Of a stretch of DNA of 64,000 nucleotides, positions 45,931 through 56,128 are shown one piece after another. The notes beneath the pieces are model-generated. The model was not told the DNA's origin. It saw only the letters and a program-made list of their open reading frames with translations, and searched no databases. The first letter of the stretch is position 1, and the number at the start of each line of letters is the position of its first letter. Made by a program: the position numbers and the translations under genes. The DNA is from Vibrio lentus (lineage in GTDB: Bacteria; Pseudomonadota; Gammaproteobacteria; Enterobacterales; Vibrionaceae). Where the stretch lies: the NCBI RefSeq assembly GCF_030409755.1, contig NZ_JAUFQE010000001.1, forward strand, positions 496,001-560,000. The letters are read 5' to 3'.

Positions 45931-47586
45931 TTACTCGAAGTACTGACTCATGAACTTAATGCGCTGTGCGATCTTACTGCTCTTCACTTTCGTGGTTTCA
46001 AGATCTTGCGTTACAGCTTGCAAGCTTGCTTCCATTGCCTTCGGTAAATCAGGATCAATATAGTTGTGAGGCAACGCATCATGGAATTCAGTTCGAACTC
46101 TCTTTAACTTAAATTCAGCCTCAGTTAACTGTTCTAAGGCTTTCTCAGCGCCACTCAACCACTTGTTATACAATTCTTGGTCTAAACCGTCGGTAGTAAC
46201 CACACTCACCAATACAGAGCGATTGGCAATATCTTTAATTACTAATTGGTTCGATGCATCCAAGTCGAGTTTTAAACGGCATAGGTTTTTATTTTCATTT
46301 ACGTAACCGTAAATATCGCCGTGGCCTTCTTTAAGCGCACGGTCAAAATCATCCTTGGCTACATATACCCAACGGCTATCGCCTTTCTCAGATTCAGAAA
46401 CCGACATGTTGCTTTGCAGCATAACCAGTTTAACTAGGTTGTAAGCGCTGCCGACGCTGTACATTTTCGCGTTCTTGATATCATTTTGGTAAACGTCTTT
46501 ACGCAGTAAGCCGCTAGTTGACTCCATAGAGAGCGACACCGATAAGGTTGATTCAACATCATCTTGAATTTCTTCAAGCTCTTCACGTGACATTTCGATT
46601 TGAGATTTCGACTCCTGCTGATCAAACGCTCGATTTAATGCAAAGTCTTTTACCACGCTACGAACCACATCGCGTGATTCTGGGCTATGCCACAAGCAAT
46701 CCTGTAGGAGCATAATGTCCAGCGGATTCACGCTATCACGGCCACTGAAGAATGCACTCGCTTTCAATAGTTTGACCGCTTTCTTCCAACGTCTGTCTGA
46801 TACATACAACTCAGACTCTGATGATGAGCCCTGATTCTTAACGGTCTCTTCCAACATGGTTTTCAGTTCAAACAACTTGTTAAACGAGTTGTCCGTCAGT
46901 TCAAGCTTGTCGAGTTCTTTCTGCCATTGATGGTATTCAATATCCGTAATTGCCAATCCCTTTGGAATCACAGCTTCTTGAGATGTGCCAGTCGTCAGCA
47001 TCGATTTGAAGTTTTGTTTGTTTTGAATACGGTTTACGAACACACGAACCAACATTCGGTCGTAAAGAGCTTCTAGGCCGCTGTCTTCGTCTGGAAGTTC
47101 GTTAGAGGCTGACACCAACAAGCGCATAGGCACGCGCTCAATGTCTGCGCCATTTTTAAATGTCTTTTCATTCACTACAGTAAGAAGCGTATTTAGGATT
47201 GCAGGACCTGCTTTCCAAATCTCATCAAGAAATACGACTTGTGCGGTTGGTAGGTAACCCTCGGTCAGTCTTACGTAACGACCGTTGTCTTTTAATTCTT
47301 GGATACTTAGCGGGCCAAACACTTCCTCTGGTGTTGAGAAACGTGTCATCAAATATTCGAAATAGCTACTGTTGTCAAAAGCCTGGATGAGGCGTTTAGC
47401 GATAAGGCTTTTTGCGATGCCCGGAGGGCCTAATAGAAACACACTTTCACCGGCAAGAGCCGCCAGTAAACAAAGCTTGATGGTGTCTTCTCTTTCATAA
47501 ACGCCATCAGAGAGAGCATGCGCTAATTTATTGATTCTTTCAGAGAGTAGCGCCTTGTCAGCATGTGAGGAAATAGAAGGGTTCAT
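45931..47586 (-). CDS. ravA: RavA, MoxR-family AAA+ ATPase
   Basis: 551 residues: Walker [17 protein letters not shown], Walker [12 protein letters not shown], sensor [11 protein letters not shown], then a discontinuous C-terminal region (LARA-type) to about 540. It forms hexamers with chaperone-like activity together with ViaA. First gene of the operon. Confidence 0.95.
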   Translation of the reverse strand: MNPSISSHADKALLSERINKLAHALSDGVYEREDTIKLCLLAALAGESVFLLGPPGIAKSLIAKRLIQAFDNSSYFEYLMTRFSTPEEVFGPLSIQELKDNGRYVRLTEGYLPTAQVVFLDEIWKAGPAILNTLLTVVNEKTFKNGADIERVPMRLLVSASNELPDEDSGLEALYDRMLVRVFVNRIQNKQNFKSMLTTGTSQEAVIPKGLAITDIEYHQWQKELDKLELTDNSFNKLFELKTMLEETVKNQGSSSESELYVSDRRWKKAVKLLKASAFFSGRDSVNPLDIMLLQDCLWHSPESRDVVRSVVKDFALNRAFDQQESKSQIEMSREELEEIQDDVESTLSVSLSMESTSGLLRKDVYQNDIKNAKMYSVGSAYNLVKLVMLQSNMSVSESEKGDSRWVYVAKDDFDRALKEGHGDIYGYVNENKNLCRLKLDLDASNQLVIKDIANRSVLVSVVTTDGLDQELYNKWLSGAEKALEQLTEAEFKLKRVRTEFHDALPHNYIDPDLPKAMEASLQAVTQDLETTKVKSSKIAQRIKFMSQYFE

Positions 47587-47873
47587 GCGTTACTCCGAAA
47601 ATCTTTGAACAGTTGAGAGTGTAGATACGTTTTTATACATTTGTTAGCACTTTGTTACAAGCATCTTTTATTATTGAGTTGCCTTTATATCAGATGGTTA
47701 CGCTGCAATTTTTGCGTAATCATAGATTCCAATTATGAGAGTAGCATCACGAACGGCGTGAAATTAAATCTATTGTTAAGCCTAATTTTTCTTTTATTTT
47801 CGACACCATAGACGTTATGGTGGTGCACGTCTTCAGTTATTCGAAAAATTGGCAAGGAATGTGGCCAGACTGC

Positions 47874-48389
47874 ATGAGTAAAGTTATCTATCAATGGAAA
47901 AGTATTTCTCTCATAGAAGAGAACGTGACGCTCCCTACGAACGTCGTGGTAAAACATACAACAATAAACCACCCCGGCGCGGCAGTTATTCTTCCTATCA
48001 CTTCGTCTGGAAAAATCATCCTCATTACCCAGTTTCGCCCTTCTCTTAAAAAATGGCTTTTAGAATTACCGGCTGGCACCATGGAAATTGGTGAGACACC
48101 TCTTGAATGTGCCCAGCGAGAGTTGGAAGAAGAAACAGGTTACAGTGCAACTTCTTTTCAAAGCTTAGGACAAGTTACCCCTTTAGCTGGATTCTGTGAT
48201 GAGATTCAGCATTTGTTCGTCGCCAAAGACTTAAGCCTCACTACCCGCTTTAAATGCGACGAAGATGAAGTCATAGAGGTGATCGAACTAAGCCTAGAAG
48301 AACTGCACGACAAAATACGACACGATCAAATTACCGATACCAAAACTATCGCTTGTTTAAGCAAAGCCCAACTATGCGGCTATCTATAG
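47874..48389 (+). CDS. NUDIX hydrolase (ADP-ribose pyrophosphatase-like)
   Basis: About 171 residues from MSKVIYQWK (a longer frame from 47817 is possible). The Nudix box is GTMEIGETPLECAQRELEEE followed by TGY, intact. The preceding QFRPSLKKWLLELPAG is typical of ADP-sugar pyrophosphatases. It is followed 40 bp later by ltaE on the same strand. Confidence 0.9.
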   Translation: MSKVIYQWKSISLIEENVTLPTNVVVKHTTINHPGAAVILPITSSGKIILITQFRPSLKKWLLELPAGTMEIGETPLECAQRELEEETGYSATSFQSLGQVTPLAGFCDEIQHLFVAKDLSLTTRFKCDEDEVIEVIELSLEELHDKIRHDQITDTKTIACLSKAQLCGYL

Positions 48390-48428
48390 CCAATTATATG
48401 ACTACCTAAAGTACTCTAGGAGAGAAAC

Positions 48429-49433
48429 ATGGACTTTCGTTCTGATACCGTAACTAAACCCTCACAAGCTATGCGTGATGCAATGGCAAATGCAGAAGTG
48501 GGTGATGATGTTTATGGCGATGACCCAACCGTAAACGAACTAGAGCAATGGGCAGCGAATGAGACCGGCTTTGAAGCGGCGATGTTCACTTCTTCTGGTA
48601 CACAAGCCAACCTACTGGGTTTAATGGCACACTGTGAGCGTGGTGACGAATACCTTTGTGGCCAACAAGCACACAACTATAAGTACGAAGCCGGCGGCGC
48701 TGCAGTACTTGGCTCGATTCAACCTCAGCCAATCGAGAACAACCCAGACGGCACGTTAGATTTTAAAAAACTTGCTGCTGCGATTAAGCCAGACGACAGC
48801 CACTTTGCACGTACTAAGCTGCTTAGTTTAGAAAATACGATTAATGGCAAAGTACTTCCAATGTCTTACCTAGCGGAAGCTCGTGAGTTCGTAAACCAAC
48901 ACGGCCTGCAAATGCACCTAGATGGCGCGCGCGTTTACAACGCGGCAGTAGCACTGGATGTTCATATAAAAGAGATTGCACAATACTTCGATTCAATGAC
49001 GATCTGTTTATCAAAAGGCTTAGGCGCGCCGATTGGCTCTCTACTTCTTGGTAGTAAAGAGTACATCGCCAAAGCACGCCGCCTACGTAAAATGGTGGGT
49101 GGCGGTATGCGTCAGGCAGGTATTCTTGCCGCAGCGGGTAAAATGGCCCTCACGGAGAACGTGGCTCAACTTAAATCTGACCACGACAATGCAAAAAATC
49201 TGGCGATTGGTTTAAACAAGCTAGAAGGCTTTTCTGTTAACCCTGATTTCATCCAAACTAACATTGTGTTTGCTAAATTAGATGAAACAGTAGATATCAA
49301 CCGCATCGCACGAGAGTTAGGTGAACAAGGCATTACTATGTCACCAGGTAATCCTGTTCGCTTTGTTACTCACCGTGATATTAGTTCAGAAGACATAGCT
49401 CGATTCCTAACAAAGTTGGCAAATGTACTTTAA
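48429..49433 (+). CDS. ltaE: Low-specificity L-threonine aldolase
   Basis: 334 residues, fold-type I PLP enzyme: MDFRSDTVTKPSQAMRDAM start, FTSSGTQANLLGLMAHC, LHLDGARVYNAA-like segment (LHLDGARVYN), and CLSKGLGAPIGS with the PLP Lys. It cleaves L-threonine and allo-threonine to glycine and acetaldehyde. SD AGGAGAG; terminator follows. Confidence 0.94.
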   Translation: MDFRSDTVTKPSQAMRDAMANAEVGDDVYGDDPTVNELEQWAANETGFEAAMFTSSGTQANLLGLMAHCERGDEYLCGQQAHNYKYEAGGAAVLGSIQPQPIENNPDGTLDFKKLAAAIKPDDSHFARTKLLSLENTINGKVLPMSYLAEAREFVNQHGLQMHLDGARVYNAAVALDVHIKEIAQYFDSMTICLSKGLGAPIGSLLLGSKEYIAKARRLRKMVGGGMRQAGILAAAGKMALTENVAQLKSDHDNAKNLAIGLNKLEGFSVNPDFIQTNIVFAKLDETVDINRIARELGEQGITMSPGNPVRFVTHRDISSEDIARFLTKLANVL

Positions 49434-49468
49434 GCTTTAAAGGTTATCATCCAGAGCAAATACGACTT

Positions 49469-49491
49469 GAGCTTCCCCTAAGGGGAAGCTC
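49469..49491. terminator. Terminator after ltaE
   Basis: A 10-bp perfect stem GAGCTTCCCC / GGGGAAGCTC with loop TAA, followed by TATTGTT. Confidence 0.85.
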
Positions 49492-49969
49492 TATTGTTAC
49501 GTTTACTCACGAACAAAAACATGATCTACCCATCATTCATTCTAATTTCCCCGTGCCCTTTACACCTTTGGCTTCGATGACCCTAAATTGAGGAAAATGA
49601 AGTCATTAAACTTCACCTTTCGTCATAACCCTATCAGTCAATGACACCTATCCAAAATTTCAGCTCAAGATCCCCTTTACCTCTCAAATACATGAATGCG
49701 TATCAAAACGGATACAAACAAGGCAATTACGCAGAATGATGCGAGTACACTGAATAAGCTCGATGAGCGAGATTTGAACGATATAGCAACTTCTTATTCA
49801 CCTCGAAACAATTAATATCCTTTATAGGTTATATCACCGCATCCTAAATTGTACGTTTATGGTAACCATTGCGCGGTTTCCAGTACTTATTTGAGTCATA
49901 TAGCACCTAGCGACTTCCTTGGAAAACGCCTTTAAATATCGAGGATGACCAAGCCCCGAGAGGATGGTT
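49492..49969. other. Intergenic region with possible gene remnant
   Basis: No intact gene. On the minus strand from about 49966 to 49834 a short frame (GLGHPRYLKAFSKEVARCYM and onward to FRMR) is fused to the end of the adaptor pseudogene and could be the tail of a lost effector, but I do not recognise it. Confidence 0.35.
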
Positions 49970-50444
49970 CCTTCAAAGCTAGCGCCGATTTGGTCGACCA
50001 GTTTATATGTCGCACCTTGCACAGATTCGCCATCAGAGTGACAAAGAAATAGGTCAAGCGTATATCTCCCTTCTTGGTCTTCTGTTACAGAAACCGAAAG
50101 GTTTTGAGCGCCGCCTTAACACATGGTGTTGACTTTATTCATAGTCATTTGGTCAACAAGGCGGTACACACCTATACCTTCGAACTTAACAGTAGGAGAA
50201 GCTAATATGAATTCCGCCTCGGCTTCAATGGTGCCTGAGGCTACGCCCTTTTTATCACTACCAGCATCGCCAATACTGGCGCTGAATTTACTGCCTTTAA
50301 TAGCGATGCTGTTACCGCCATCCATAGAGACGGTCGTGGTGCCTCCCGCTAAATCAGCGGACTTTCCATTGTTACCATAAGGGATAGGAACAACAGGCTT
50401 GCCGGCTGTTGTTAAACAAACATCAGGAAGTGTTGCGTTCGCTT
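49970..50444 (-). pseudogene. Decayed duplicate of the PAAR-like effector gene 5' region
   Basis: A 475-bp segment is colinear without gaps with 53323-53797 of the intact PAAR-like gene (offset 3353 bp). It has many substitutions and a nonsense mutation: the TTA codon of MCLGGAQ becomes TAA at about 50116-50118. It lacks the first 20 codons or so. Both borders are abrupt, so this is a recombination or duplication footprint rather than a separate gene. Confidence 0.88.
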
Positions 50445-50472
50445 TAGTCGAAAAACACCGTGACTAAACGCA

Positions 50473-50494
50473 AAAAGCGCCTTACGGCGCTTTT
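50473..50494 (-). terminator. Terminator of the effector module
   Basis: AAAAGCGCC / GGCGCTTTT stem with a 4-base loop and T/A runs, just after the 138-residue ORF. Confidence 0.8.
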
Positions 50495-50506
50495 ATTACT
50501 GACAGT

Positions 50507-50923
50507 CTAATAACGACCATATGGAGCTGTTGTATCATACCAGACATCAACACAACCTGCTGATTTTAGGTCTTTGACGAACTCTCTATTGATATACAAC
50601 TCATTGTTTTCGTTAAAAACAAAAGCATATTTTTCTTCTGTGTCTAAATTACTGGTTGTGGGAAATTGCAATAGCTCAATTGTTTTATAATCATCAAACT
50701 GTCTATCGTAATCATCAGGGTGACTACCAAAGTCAAAATCACTATCCCAAGCATCCTTCCCTTCAAGCCAAAACTCATTCAACTTTTCTAGAACTTCTTC
50801 CCAAATAACAAACCGGACGCTACTTTCAAAAATAATAAACAAATCAGGATTAGAAAACACGATACCTGGTCTGTTTTCTGGTAACAATTCACTTAAACTT
50901 TCTTTAACAAACTTAATATACAT
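50507..50923 (-). CDS. 138-residue acidic protein, candidate orphan immunity protein
   Basis: Not a recognised family. The protein is soluble, acidic, rich in aromatic residues (FDYD, DYDRQFDDY), with no signal peptide. It lies 57 bp downstream of the DUF1629-like immunity gene and directly before the adaptor pseudogene. Small acidic ORFs in this place of polymorphic effector loci are usually immunity proteins, here perhaps for a toxin that has been lost. That is inference from context. Confidence 0.55.
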   Translation of the reverse strand: MYIKFVKESLSELLPENRPGIVFSNPDLFIIFESSVRFVIWEEVLEKLNEFWLEGKDAWDSDFDFGSHPDDYDRQFDDYKTIELLQFPTTSNLDTEEKYAFVFNENNELYINREFVKDLKSAGCVDVWYDTTAPYGRY

Positions 50924-50980
50924 ATTATTTCAACTACAGTGATTTCCCTTAAAATATTTCAGCGTGAGAGCTAAGCCTCT

Positions 50981-51550
50981 CTATATAAAGTCAGAATAGC
51001 CATCTGCTGGAATAAATTCCACACCGACTAGGTTAGAATTTTTTATTTTTTCAACTACACTTTTATGAAAAAAAACACATTTCAACCAACCAGGATCTAT
51101 CAATATAAGTCTTTTGTTTATTGGTATAGTATCAATTATTTTTTCATCTAGCCTAAGATTGATAATACCACTAATCATCTCATCACCATTAGAATCCTTT
51201 CGGTACCTTTTAAACTGGCTCTCAGATCTATCAATTAATTTAATCTCGTTAGCTACCTGTAGCATTAGGAAATCATGTTCGCCTTTATCATGCAGTTTAA
51301 TATCAACCCAATTCACCCCAAATATGCTATTTACATGTAATTTCGAAAATTCATTCTTGTTTATCGAAAAATTTGGCATTTCAAGTATATCTGGAATTTC
51401 GTAATCTTCTTGTGGAAGAAATTCAACTATTAAAGGAACAGGTTCTTTAGGATAAGTAAATTTCGTAAGCGGTACTGCATCTATGTATTTATCTGGAAAA
51501 CAATAAATGGGGGAATTGACACACTCTTTTGCAAAAAAATATTCACTCAT
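50981..51550 (-). CDS. Immunity protein candidate, DUF1629/Imm11-like
   Basis: 189 residues, soluble. The C-terminal part (WLKCVFFHKSVVEKI, then VGVEFIPADGYSDFI) resembles DUF1629-type immunity proteins. Its start overlaps the toxin gene stop by 4 bp (ATGA), as expected for a cognate toxin-immunity pair. The role, neutralising the AHH nuclease in sister cells, is inferred. Confidence 0.7.
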   Translation of the reverse strand: MSEYFFAKECVNSPIYCFPDKYIDAVPLTKFTYPKEPVPLIVEFLPQEDYEIPDILEMPNFSINKNEFSKLHVNSIFGVNWVDIKLHDKGEHDFLMLQVANEIKLIDRSESQFKRYRKDSNGDEMISGIINLRLDEKIIDTIPINKRLILIDPGWLKCVFFHKSVVEKIKNSNLVGVEFIPADGYSDFI

Positions 51551-52353
51551 TTTCCGACCTCAAGTTTTCTAGATTCCATAATCATACCTTTTACATTCTT
51601 TATATTGTGTTTTTCTTGCTGTACTTTAGAGACTCTACTCGGGCATGCGTTTCTTGATTTTTTCTTACTCTCTATATTATTTCCGCCTCCACAGCCTATG
51701 TTGCTTACCGGGGAGTAATCATGACCGAAAGTAGAAATTGTATATAAAAAGCTATCTAAACACACTAAAATATCTTCAGAGACCCCGTCTAAATCAGACT
51801 GAAAATGTCTTGCATTCCCTGTCTTGCAATAATAATTTCTTTGGGCATTTTCTTTTACACCTTTAATATCTCGGTTAACCGATTTTATATACTTTATATC
51901 TTCCAGCCGTAACTTAGTTACTACAGGATCAGGAACCTTTGTTACCGGAATTGATGTTACTTCACCACTTTCTAGATCTGAACTTGTTTCCCAAAACTGC
52001 TCTTGCTCAGTCTTGAAGTCCAAACCTCCACCATGACCAGACTTATGTACATGTGTATTGACTTGACAAGCGATATCCGTTTTGGAGGGGAACATTACCC
52101 CATTTTTCCAAGTGTTGATATTATACTCATATGCTTCTCTGTATTTTTTCCAATCCGGAGTATCTAAATTTTTAGTTGTTATTATATGGTGAGCTTGAAG
52201 TCCGAACTGCCCGTCATCCGCCTTCAAACGTCCATCTGCCCATAAATGTTCATCGAAGCCTGATTTGTAGTGCTTAGATTTAATTGCTTTTGCTAAAGCA
52301 GGCCCTGACCCTTTTACAAGACTATGTGTTTTTACAGTTGAGTTTTTAGCCAT
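51547..52353 (-). CDS. AHH-type nuclease toxin, T6SS effector
   Basis: 268 residues. The N-terminal half carries an AHH nuclease core of the HNH/EndoVII superfamily: GLQAHHIITTKN, then YNINTWKNGVMFPSK and VNTHVHKSGHGGGL with several conserved His. No PAAR domain is fused; the adaptor is the preceding separate gene, 14 bp upstream. Predicted to be delivered into target cells and degrade nucleic acid. In V. parahaemolyticus T6SS1 I recall a PAAR-like/AHH effector at the equivalent place (VP1415, immunity VP1416). Confidence 0.8.
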   Translation of the reverse strand: MAKNSTVKTHSLVKGSGPALAKAIKSKHYKSGFDEHLWADGRLKADDGQFGLQAHHIITTKNLDTPDWKKYREAYEYNINTWKNGVMFPSKTDIACQVNTHVHKSGHGGGLDFKTEQEQFWETSSDLESGEVTSIPVTKVPDPVVTKLRLEDIKYIKSVNRDIKGVKENAQRNYYCKTGNARHFQSDLDGVSEDILVCLDSFLYTISTFGHDYSPVSNIGCGGGNNIESKKKSRNACPSRVSKVQQEKHNIKNVKGMIMESRKLEVGK

Positions 52354-52367
52354 GATCGTATTAACCT

Positions 52368-53855
52368 CTAATAAGCGTCACATTTCTCTGGTTTCTTCTT
52401 GCAAACAGGACAAACAAACTCTTTTTTATCCTTTTTCTCATTGGTGTTATCGTTACTCTTTCCTGACTGAGTAGATTTACCAGTGTCATGCTTCACTTTC
52501 GCAGGGTATGCTCTCTCACTTTTACCCAAAATTCGAGCGAATAACTGGTCAAACTCACCCATCGCTTCTTTTAATTTATCCGGAACCATTTTATCTATGA
52601 TTTTCACTTCATCGGCTAGCTTTAAGAAGTATTCTGCTAGTTCATCAGCTCCCATGCGATTGGCGTAAGAAGCAAGCTCACTCGCCACTTCGATACAAGG
52701 TTTTAAAACATCCGATACAATGTTGCTCGCCTGCTTAGCGTAATCAACCCAATCTAATGTTCGTAAGAACTTTTCTGGATCACCTTTACCCATACCACGA
52801 AGTACCGCGAGTAAAGTGTCTTTCGATGTACCCTTACCACCTTTCAAAGCAACTTTACATGTACCTTTAACTGCACTGCCAAACGTTGGGACACAACCAA
52901 TCAAAGTCAAAGAGAGTGCCAACCAATTTTCTGGCTTATCTCGTTCTTCTTCACTTAATAGTGTCATGATATTTGCTGAAAGGTCTCGTACATCTGCAGC
53001 TTGGTCTACGACGGGAATCATTGTCAGCGCTGTGTTGGCAATGATTTGCTCTACCGATGCGTCATCATTGAAGTCACCTAAAATTACCCCCCAGATCCAG
53101 CTGGCAGCGCCAGACATTCTCTTCCAAGAGTTTTCCCAGAAACCAACCTCGCCTCGCTTTGCTTCTTCAATAATTAATTGAGTATTCGCATTGAGGTTAA
53201 AATTAGGGTTGGTTTTAGTTGGGATGTTTGGTGTGAATTCGCGACTATCTTCACCATAGTCAATGTTAAATTCACCCGGTGCAACCCCACTCACGGAAGC
53301 TTTGCCTGCATTATCTAATGCACCTTCAAAGGAAGCGCCGGTTTGATCAACCAGTTTATATGTAGCCCCTTGGACAGGTTCCCCATCAGAATATGAAAGA
53401 AACAGATCAACCGTATACGTCCCTTCTTGATCTTCAGTTACAGAAACCGAAGGGTTTTGCGCGCCGCCTAAACACATGGTGTTGGCTTTGTTCATAGTCA
53501 TCTGGTCAGAAAGGCGGCATACACCTACACCTTCGAACTTAACGGTAGGAGAAGCTGATATGAATTCGGCCTCGGCTTCAATAGTACCTGAGGCTACGCC
53601 CTTTTTATCACCACCGGCATCACCAGTACTGGCGCTGAATTTACTGCCTTTTATAGCAATGCTGTTACCGCCATCCATAGAGACGGTCGTGGTGCCGCCC
53701 GCTAAATCGGCGGACTTTGCATTGTTACCATAAGGGATAGGAACAACAGGTTTGCCGACTGTTGTTAAACAAACATCAGGGAGTGTTGCGTTCGCTTCTC
53801 CTCCTGAGCCTTGATGAACTACGCTGAGTCCATTCGCACAAACTGTTACGCCCAT
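52368..53855 (-). CDS. PAAR-like (DUF4150) T6SS adaptor protein with C-terminal Cys motif
   Basis: 495 residues. Residues 1-130 form a DUF4150 PAAR-like tip domain (VTVCANGLSVVHQGSG, VPIPYGNNAKSADL, MTMNKANTMCLGG). A SpaA-like beta domain follows (VDLFLSYSDGEPVQGATYKL, about 145-215). Then a helical region carries a hydrophobic stretch (about 325-345), and the end reads FVCPVCKKKPEKC, a possible zinc site. The protein likely caps VgrG and carries the AHH toxin encoded next. A decayed copy of its 5' region lies 3.4 kb downstream. Confidence 0.8.
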   Translation of the reverse strand: MGVTVCANGLSVVHQGSGGEANATLPDVCLTTVGKPVVPIPYGNNAKSADLAGGTTTVSMDGGNSIAIKGSKFSASTGDAGGDKKGVASGTIEAEAEFISASPTVKFEGVGVCRLSDQMTMNKANTMCLGGAQNPSVSVTEDQEGTYTVDLFLSYSDGEPVQGATYKLVDQTGASFEGALDNAGKASVSGVAPGEFNIDYGEDSREFTPNIPTKTNPNFNLNANTQLIIEEAKRGEVGFWENSWKRMSGAASWIWGVILGDFNDDASVEQIIANTALTMIPVVDQAADVRDLSANIMTLLSEEERDKPENWLALSLTLIGCVPTFGSAVKGTCKVALKGGKGTSKDTLLAVLRGMGKGDPEKFLRTLDWVDYAKQASNIVSDVLKPCIEVASELASYANRMGADELAEYFLKLADEVKIIDKMVPDKLKEAMGEFDQLFARILGKSERAYPAKVKHDTGKSTQSGKSNDNTNEKKDKKEFVCPVCKKKPEKCDAY

Positions 53856-54003
53856 AGTAAATCCAATTAAATTCCAATAGATGTATGATAAAAGAGATCG
53901 CAGGCTGCAATCTCTCTAAGTACGTAGTGAAAATGAAGGATGAGACTGTTACTTCGTGTCTATTTTTAAAAACGGACAGAAGATCTCACAATTAAATCTA
54001 ATG

Positions 54004-54810
54004 CTATTGATAAACATCCAGTAACTGCTGAAATTTTAGGTCAATGACCAAGTAAGTCGCGGCATACATAACACCAAAGATCACAGTACTGACGCCAATA
54101 ATCAACTTAGGGGAAATAACGCGTTTGAGTGGTTTCTTTAAATACTTCGCCTTTAAGTTAACTAACGTTACTTTTTCCTGTTCGGCTAAACGTTCGTCTC
54201 GGACTAAGCGATAAATTGTGTTTCCTATCTCTGAAAGCTTTTCGTTACCACGCTCTTCTCGGCCGTACTTGCCTTTGAACCCAAGTTGAAGCAATAAATA
54301 AAGGAATTCGATAACGTGTCTGTATTTTCGTGGATCAGCTTTCAAGCGCTCTAAAATAGTAAAAAACTTATCGCCACCCGATGTTTCGTTATGGAACTCC
54401 GACAATAAGCTATTGGTACTCCAATGGCTGTTTGCCCCCCACTCTTGCCTACACACAGATTCATCTATTGCAGCACATAAGCAATAGCGTATGACCAATA
54501 TTGATGCCCGATCCAACTCCATTTCATTGAGCTTTCGTTCACCTTTGCGAATTTCTCGTGCAACTTGTTCTCTAAAAGGGCCAGGATCGTCCAACCAAGG
54601 AATCGAAGACATGCATGAGAGACTGGCGATTAACCAAGTAAACTGATCGACCAATGGGTTAACACCCATGCTCTCCACGTTTAGGTCTCTTACCGCAATA
54701 TTTCTAGATAAATCAGGTGCAGGCATAACCTCCATTGGTTTGCCTGGTTCTGGTTGAAATAGTACTACGGTGACATCGTTTTCGGCGTAAATCATAAACG
54801 TACAGCCCAA
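54004..54810 (-). CDS. tssL: T6SS membrane-complex protein TssL (DotU/IcmH)
   Basis: 268 residues. The cytoplasmic IcmH/DotU domain occupies most of the protein (NPLVDQFTWLIASLSCM, RYCLCAAIDESV) with a single C-terminal membrane helix (about 236-258). It joins TssM and TssJ in the envelope complex. No peptidoglycan-binding extension. Its start overlaps tssK by 19 bp. Confidence 0.93.
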   Translation of the reverse strand: MGCTFMIYAENDVTVVLFQPEPGKPMEVMPAPDLSRNIAVRDLNVESMGVNPLVDQFTWLIASLSCMSSIPWLDDPGPFREQVAREIRKGERKLNEMELDRASILVIRYCLCAAIDESVCRQEWGANSHWSTNSLLSEFHNETSGGDKFFTILERLKADPRKYRHVIEFLYLLLQLGFKGKYGREERGNEKLSEIGNTIYRLVRDERLAEQEKVTLVNLKAKYLKKPLKRVISPKLIIGVSTVIFGVMYAATYLVIDLKFQQLLDVYQ

Positions 54811-56117
54811 AGCTGTAGTGATAAGTTCGCGAAGTCGCCAGCAATATGGACAGCGATTGCTGCGGTGTTATTCAATGCATTCCATTCGTCACTCGCTTTA
54901 TCGAGCTCAAAATAGGTATAGCCAGCATGATAAGGTAACGCTCTAGGTACCACTGGCATTGGTTTCATTTCAATGCCCGGCAATTGTAAATTGATTAGAT
55001 CGCGAATATTGTCGATCGAACCAATCTTAGTTTGGCTTACGAACTGCGTATGCAAAATATCAAGTGGTACGTCTGCTTTAACAGCAAGAATAAACGTCGT
55101 AGATTCGACAATTTTACTGTCTGGAATTGCTGCAGTTCGAATTCCGTAGCTTTGCTCTCTCAATGTTAAAGGTATTGCACGTTGTTCTGACATAACACTT
55201 AATGTCATTTTCGCGCTATCAAGCGTACGAGATAAACAATCGGTCAGTTGGCTATGGTTGTATTTTGTAAACTCTTGTGGTCTACGAGATGCGGAACACA
55301 GTGTAGATAATTCACCTTCCGCTTGTAACAGGATCCGATAAAATGACTCTGGGTGAACGCCTTCAACACTTGCAAAATGCCAGAACAACGGCTCATAACG
55401 ATTCAAAGCTTGTAACAACATAAAATCAGCAACAGATGACACGCCCTGTTGGTCAACCACGCCTAAGCGCTGAACAATCGATTCGGCCCTGTGTTTAAGC
55501 ATTGACGCGAATTCAGTCGCGAACTTGCTCAAAACTATAGATGCGTGAATATCAATGCACGTCGGAATATAGTTTTCATCCAGAATGATGCTCCCGTCTG
55601 GCTTCACTTCCGAAATTTTCAAAATGGGAATTGATGTATATGCGCTCTTATCTTCATGATCGTACATTAAGAAAAAGTTAAGCTTGCCCACCACAATACT
55701 TGCCATATCTTCTGATTCATAACATGCATCGACGGCTTCTTGGGTCTCCATGTTATAACGAGCACCGTCACCATTACCTCCAAAGAGTCCCGAACGCTCT
55801 GATGGCAGTGGGCAGCATAAGTACACCACTTTATCCGCAATCGAAGGGTCAACATCTCTTACTTCTGGAAGCTCAGCAAGAAGCGGTAAATCAAATGGAG
55901 TACGGTCTTGTAAGATACCTTCTGCTCGTGTGATCCCGATTTTACCAAGAGCCAGTAGCTCAGTGTTAATCTCAATTTTTTTCACTCCCCAGTGTAAAGG
56001 AGAGCTATTAGAGCTAAGCATGTTAGATAACTTGCCTTGAGACCTATCGAGTTGCTGAAAGTGTTGAGGCTTCATGAACATACCATCTTGCCAAACAACT
56101 GGGTTATATAAAGACAT
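54792..56117 (-). CDS. tssK: T6SS baseplate protein TssK
   Basis: 441 residues with the TssK start (VVWQDGMFMKPQHFQQLDR) and the C-terminal PRALPYHAGYTYFELD and VHIAGDFANL motifs. It links the baseplate to the TssLM membrane complex. Second-last structural gene before the effector module. Confidence 0.95.
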   Translation of the reverse strand: MSLYNPVVWQDGMFMKPQHFQQLDRSQGKLSNMLSSNSSPLHWGVKKIEINTELLALGKIGITRAEGILQDRTPFDLPLLAELPEVRDVDPSIADKVVYLCCPLPSERSGLFGGNGDGARYNMETQEAVDACYESEDMASIVVGKLNFFLMYDHEDKSAYTSIPILKISEVKPDGSIILDENYIPTCIDIHASIVLSKFATEFASMLKHRAESIVQRLGVVDQQGVSSVADFMLLQALNRYEPLFWHFASVEGVHPESFYRILLQAEGELSTLCSASRRPQEFTKYNHSQLTDCLSRTLDSAKMTLSVMSEQRAIPLTLREQSYGIRTAAIPDSKIVESTTFILAVKADVPLDILHTQFVSQTKIGSIDNIRDLINLQLPGIEMKPMPVVPRALPYHAGYTYFELDKASDEWNALNNTAAIAVHIAGDFANLSLQLWAVRL

Positions 56118-56128
56118 TCGTCAGTTCC

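Noticed and set aside
52816..53181. A plus-strand ORF of 121 codons inside the PAAR-like gene
   Set aside because: Shadow of the effector adaptor; Ser/Pro-rich with no start signal.
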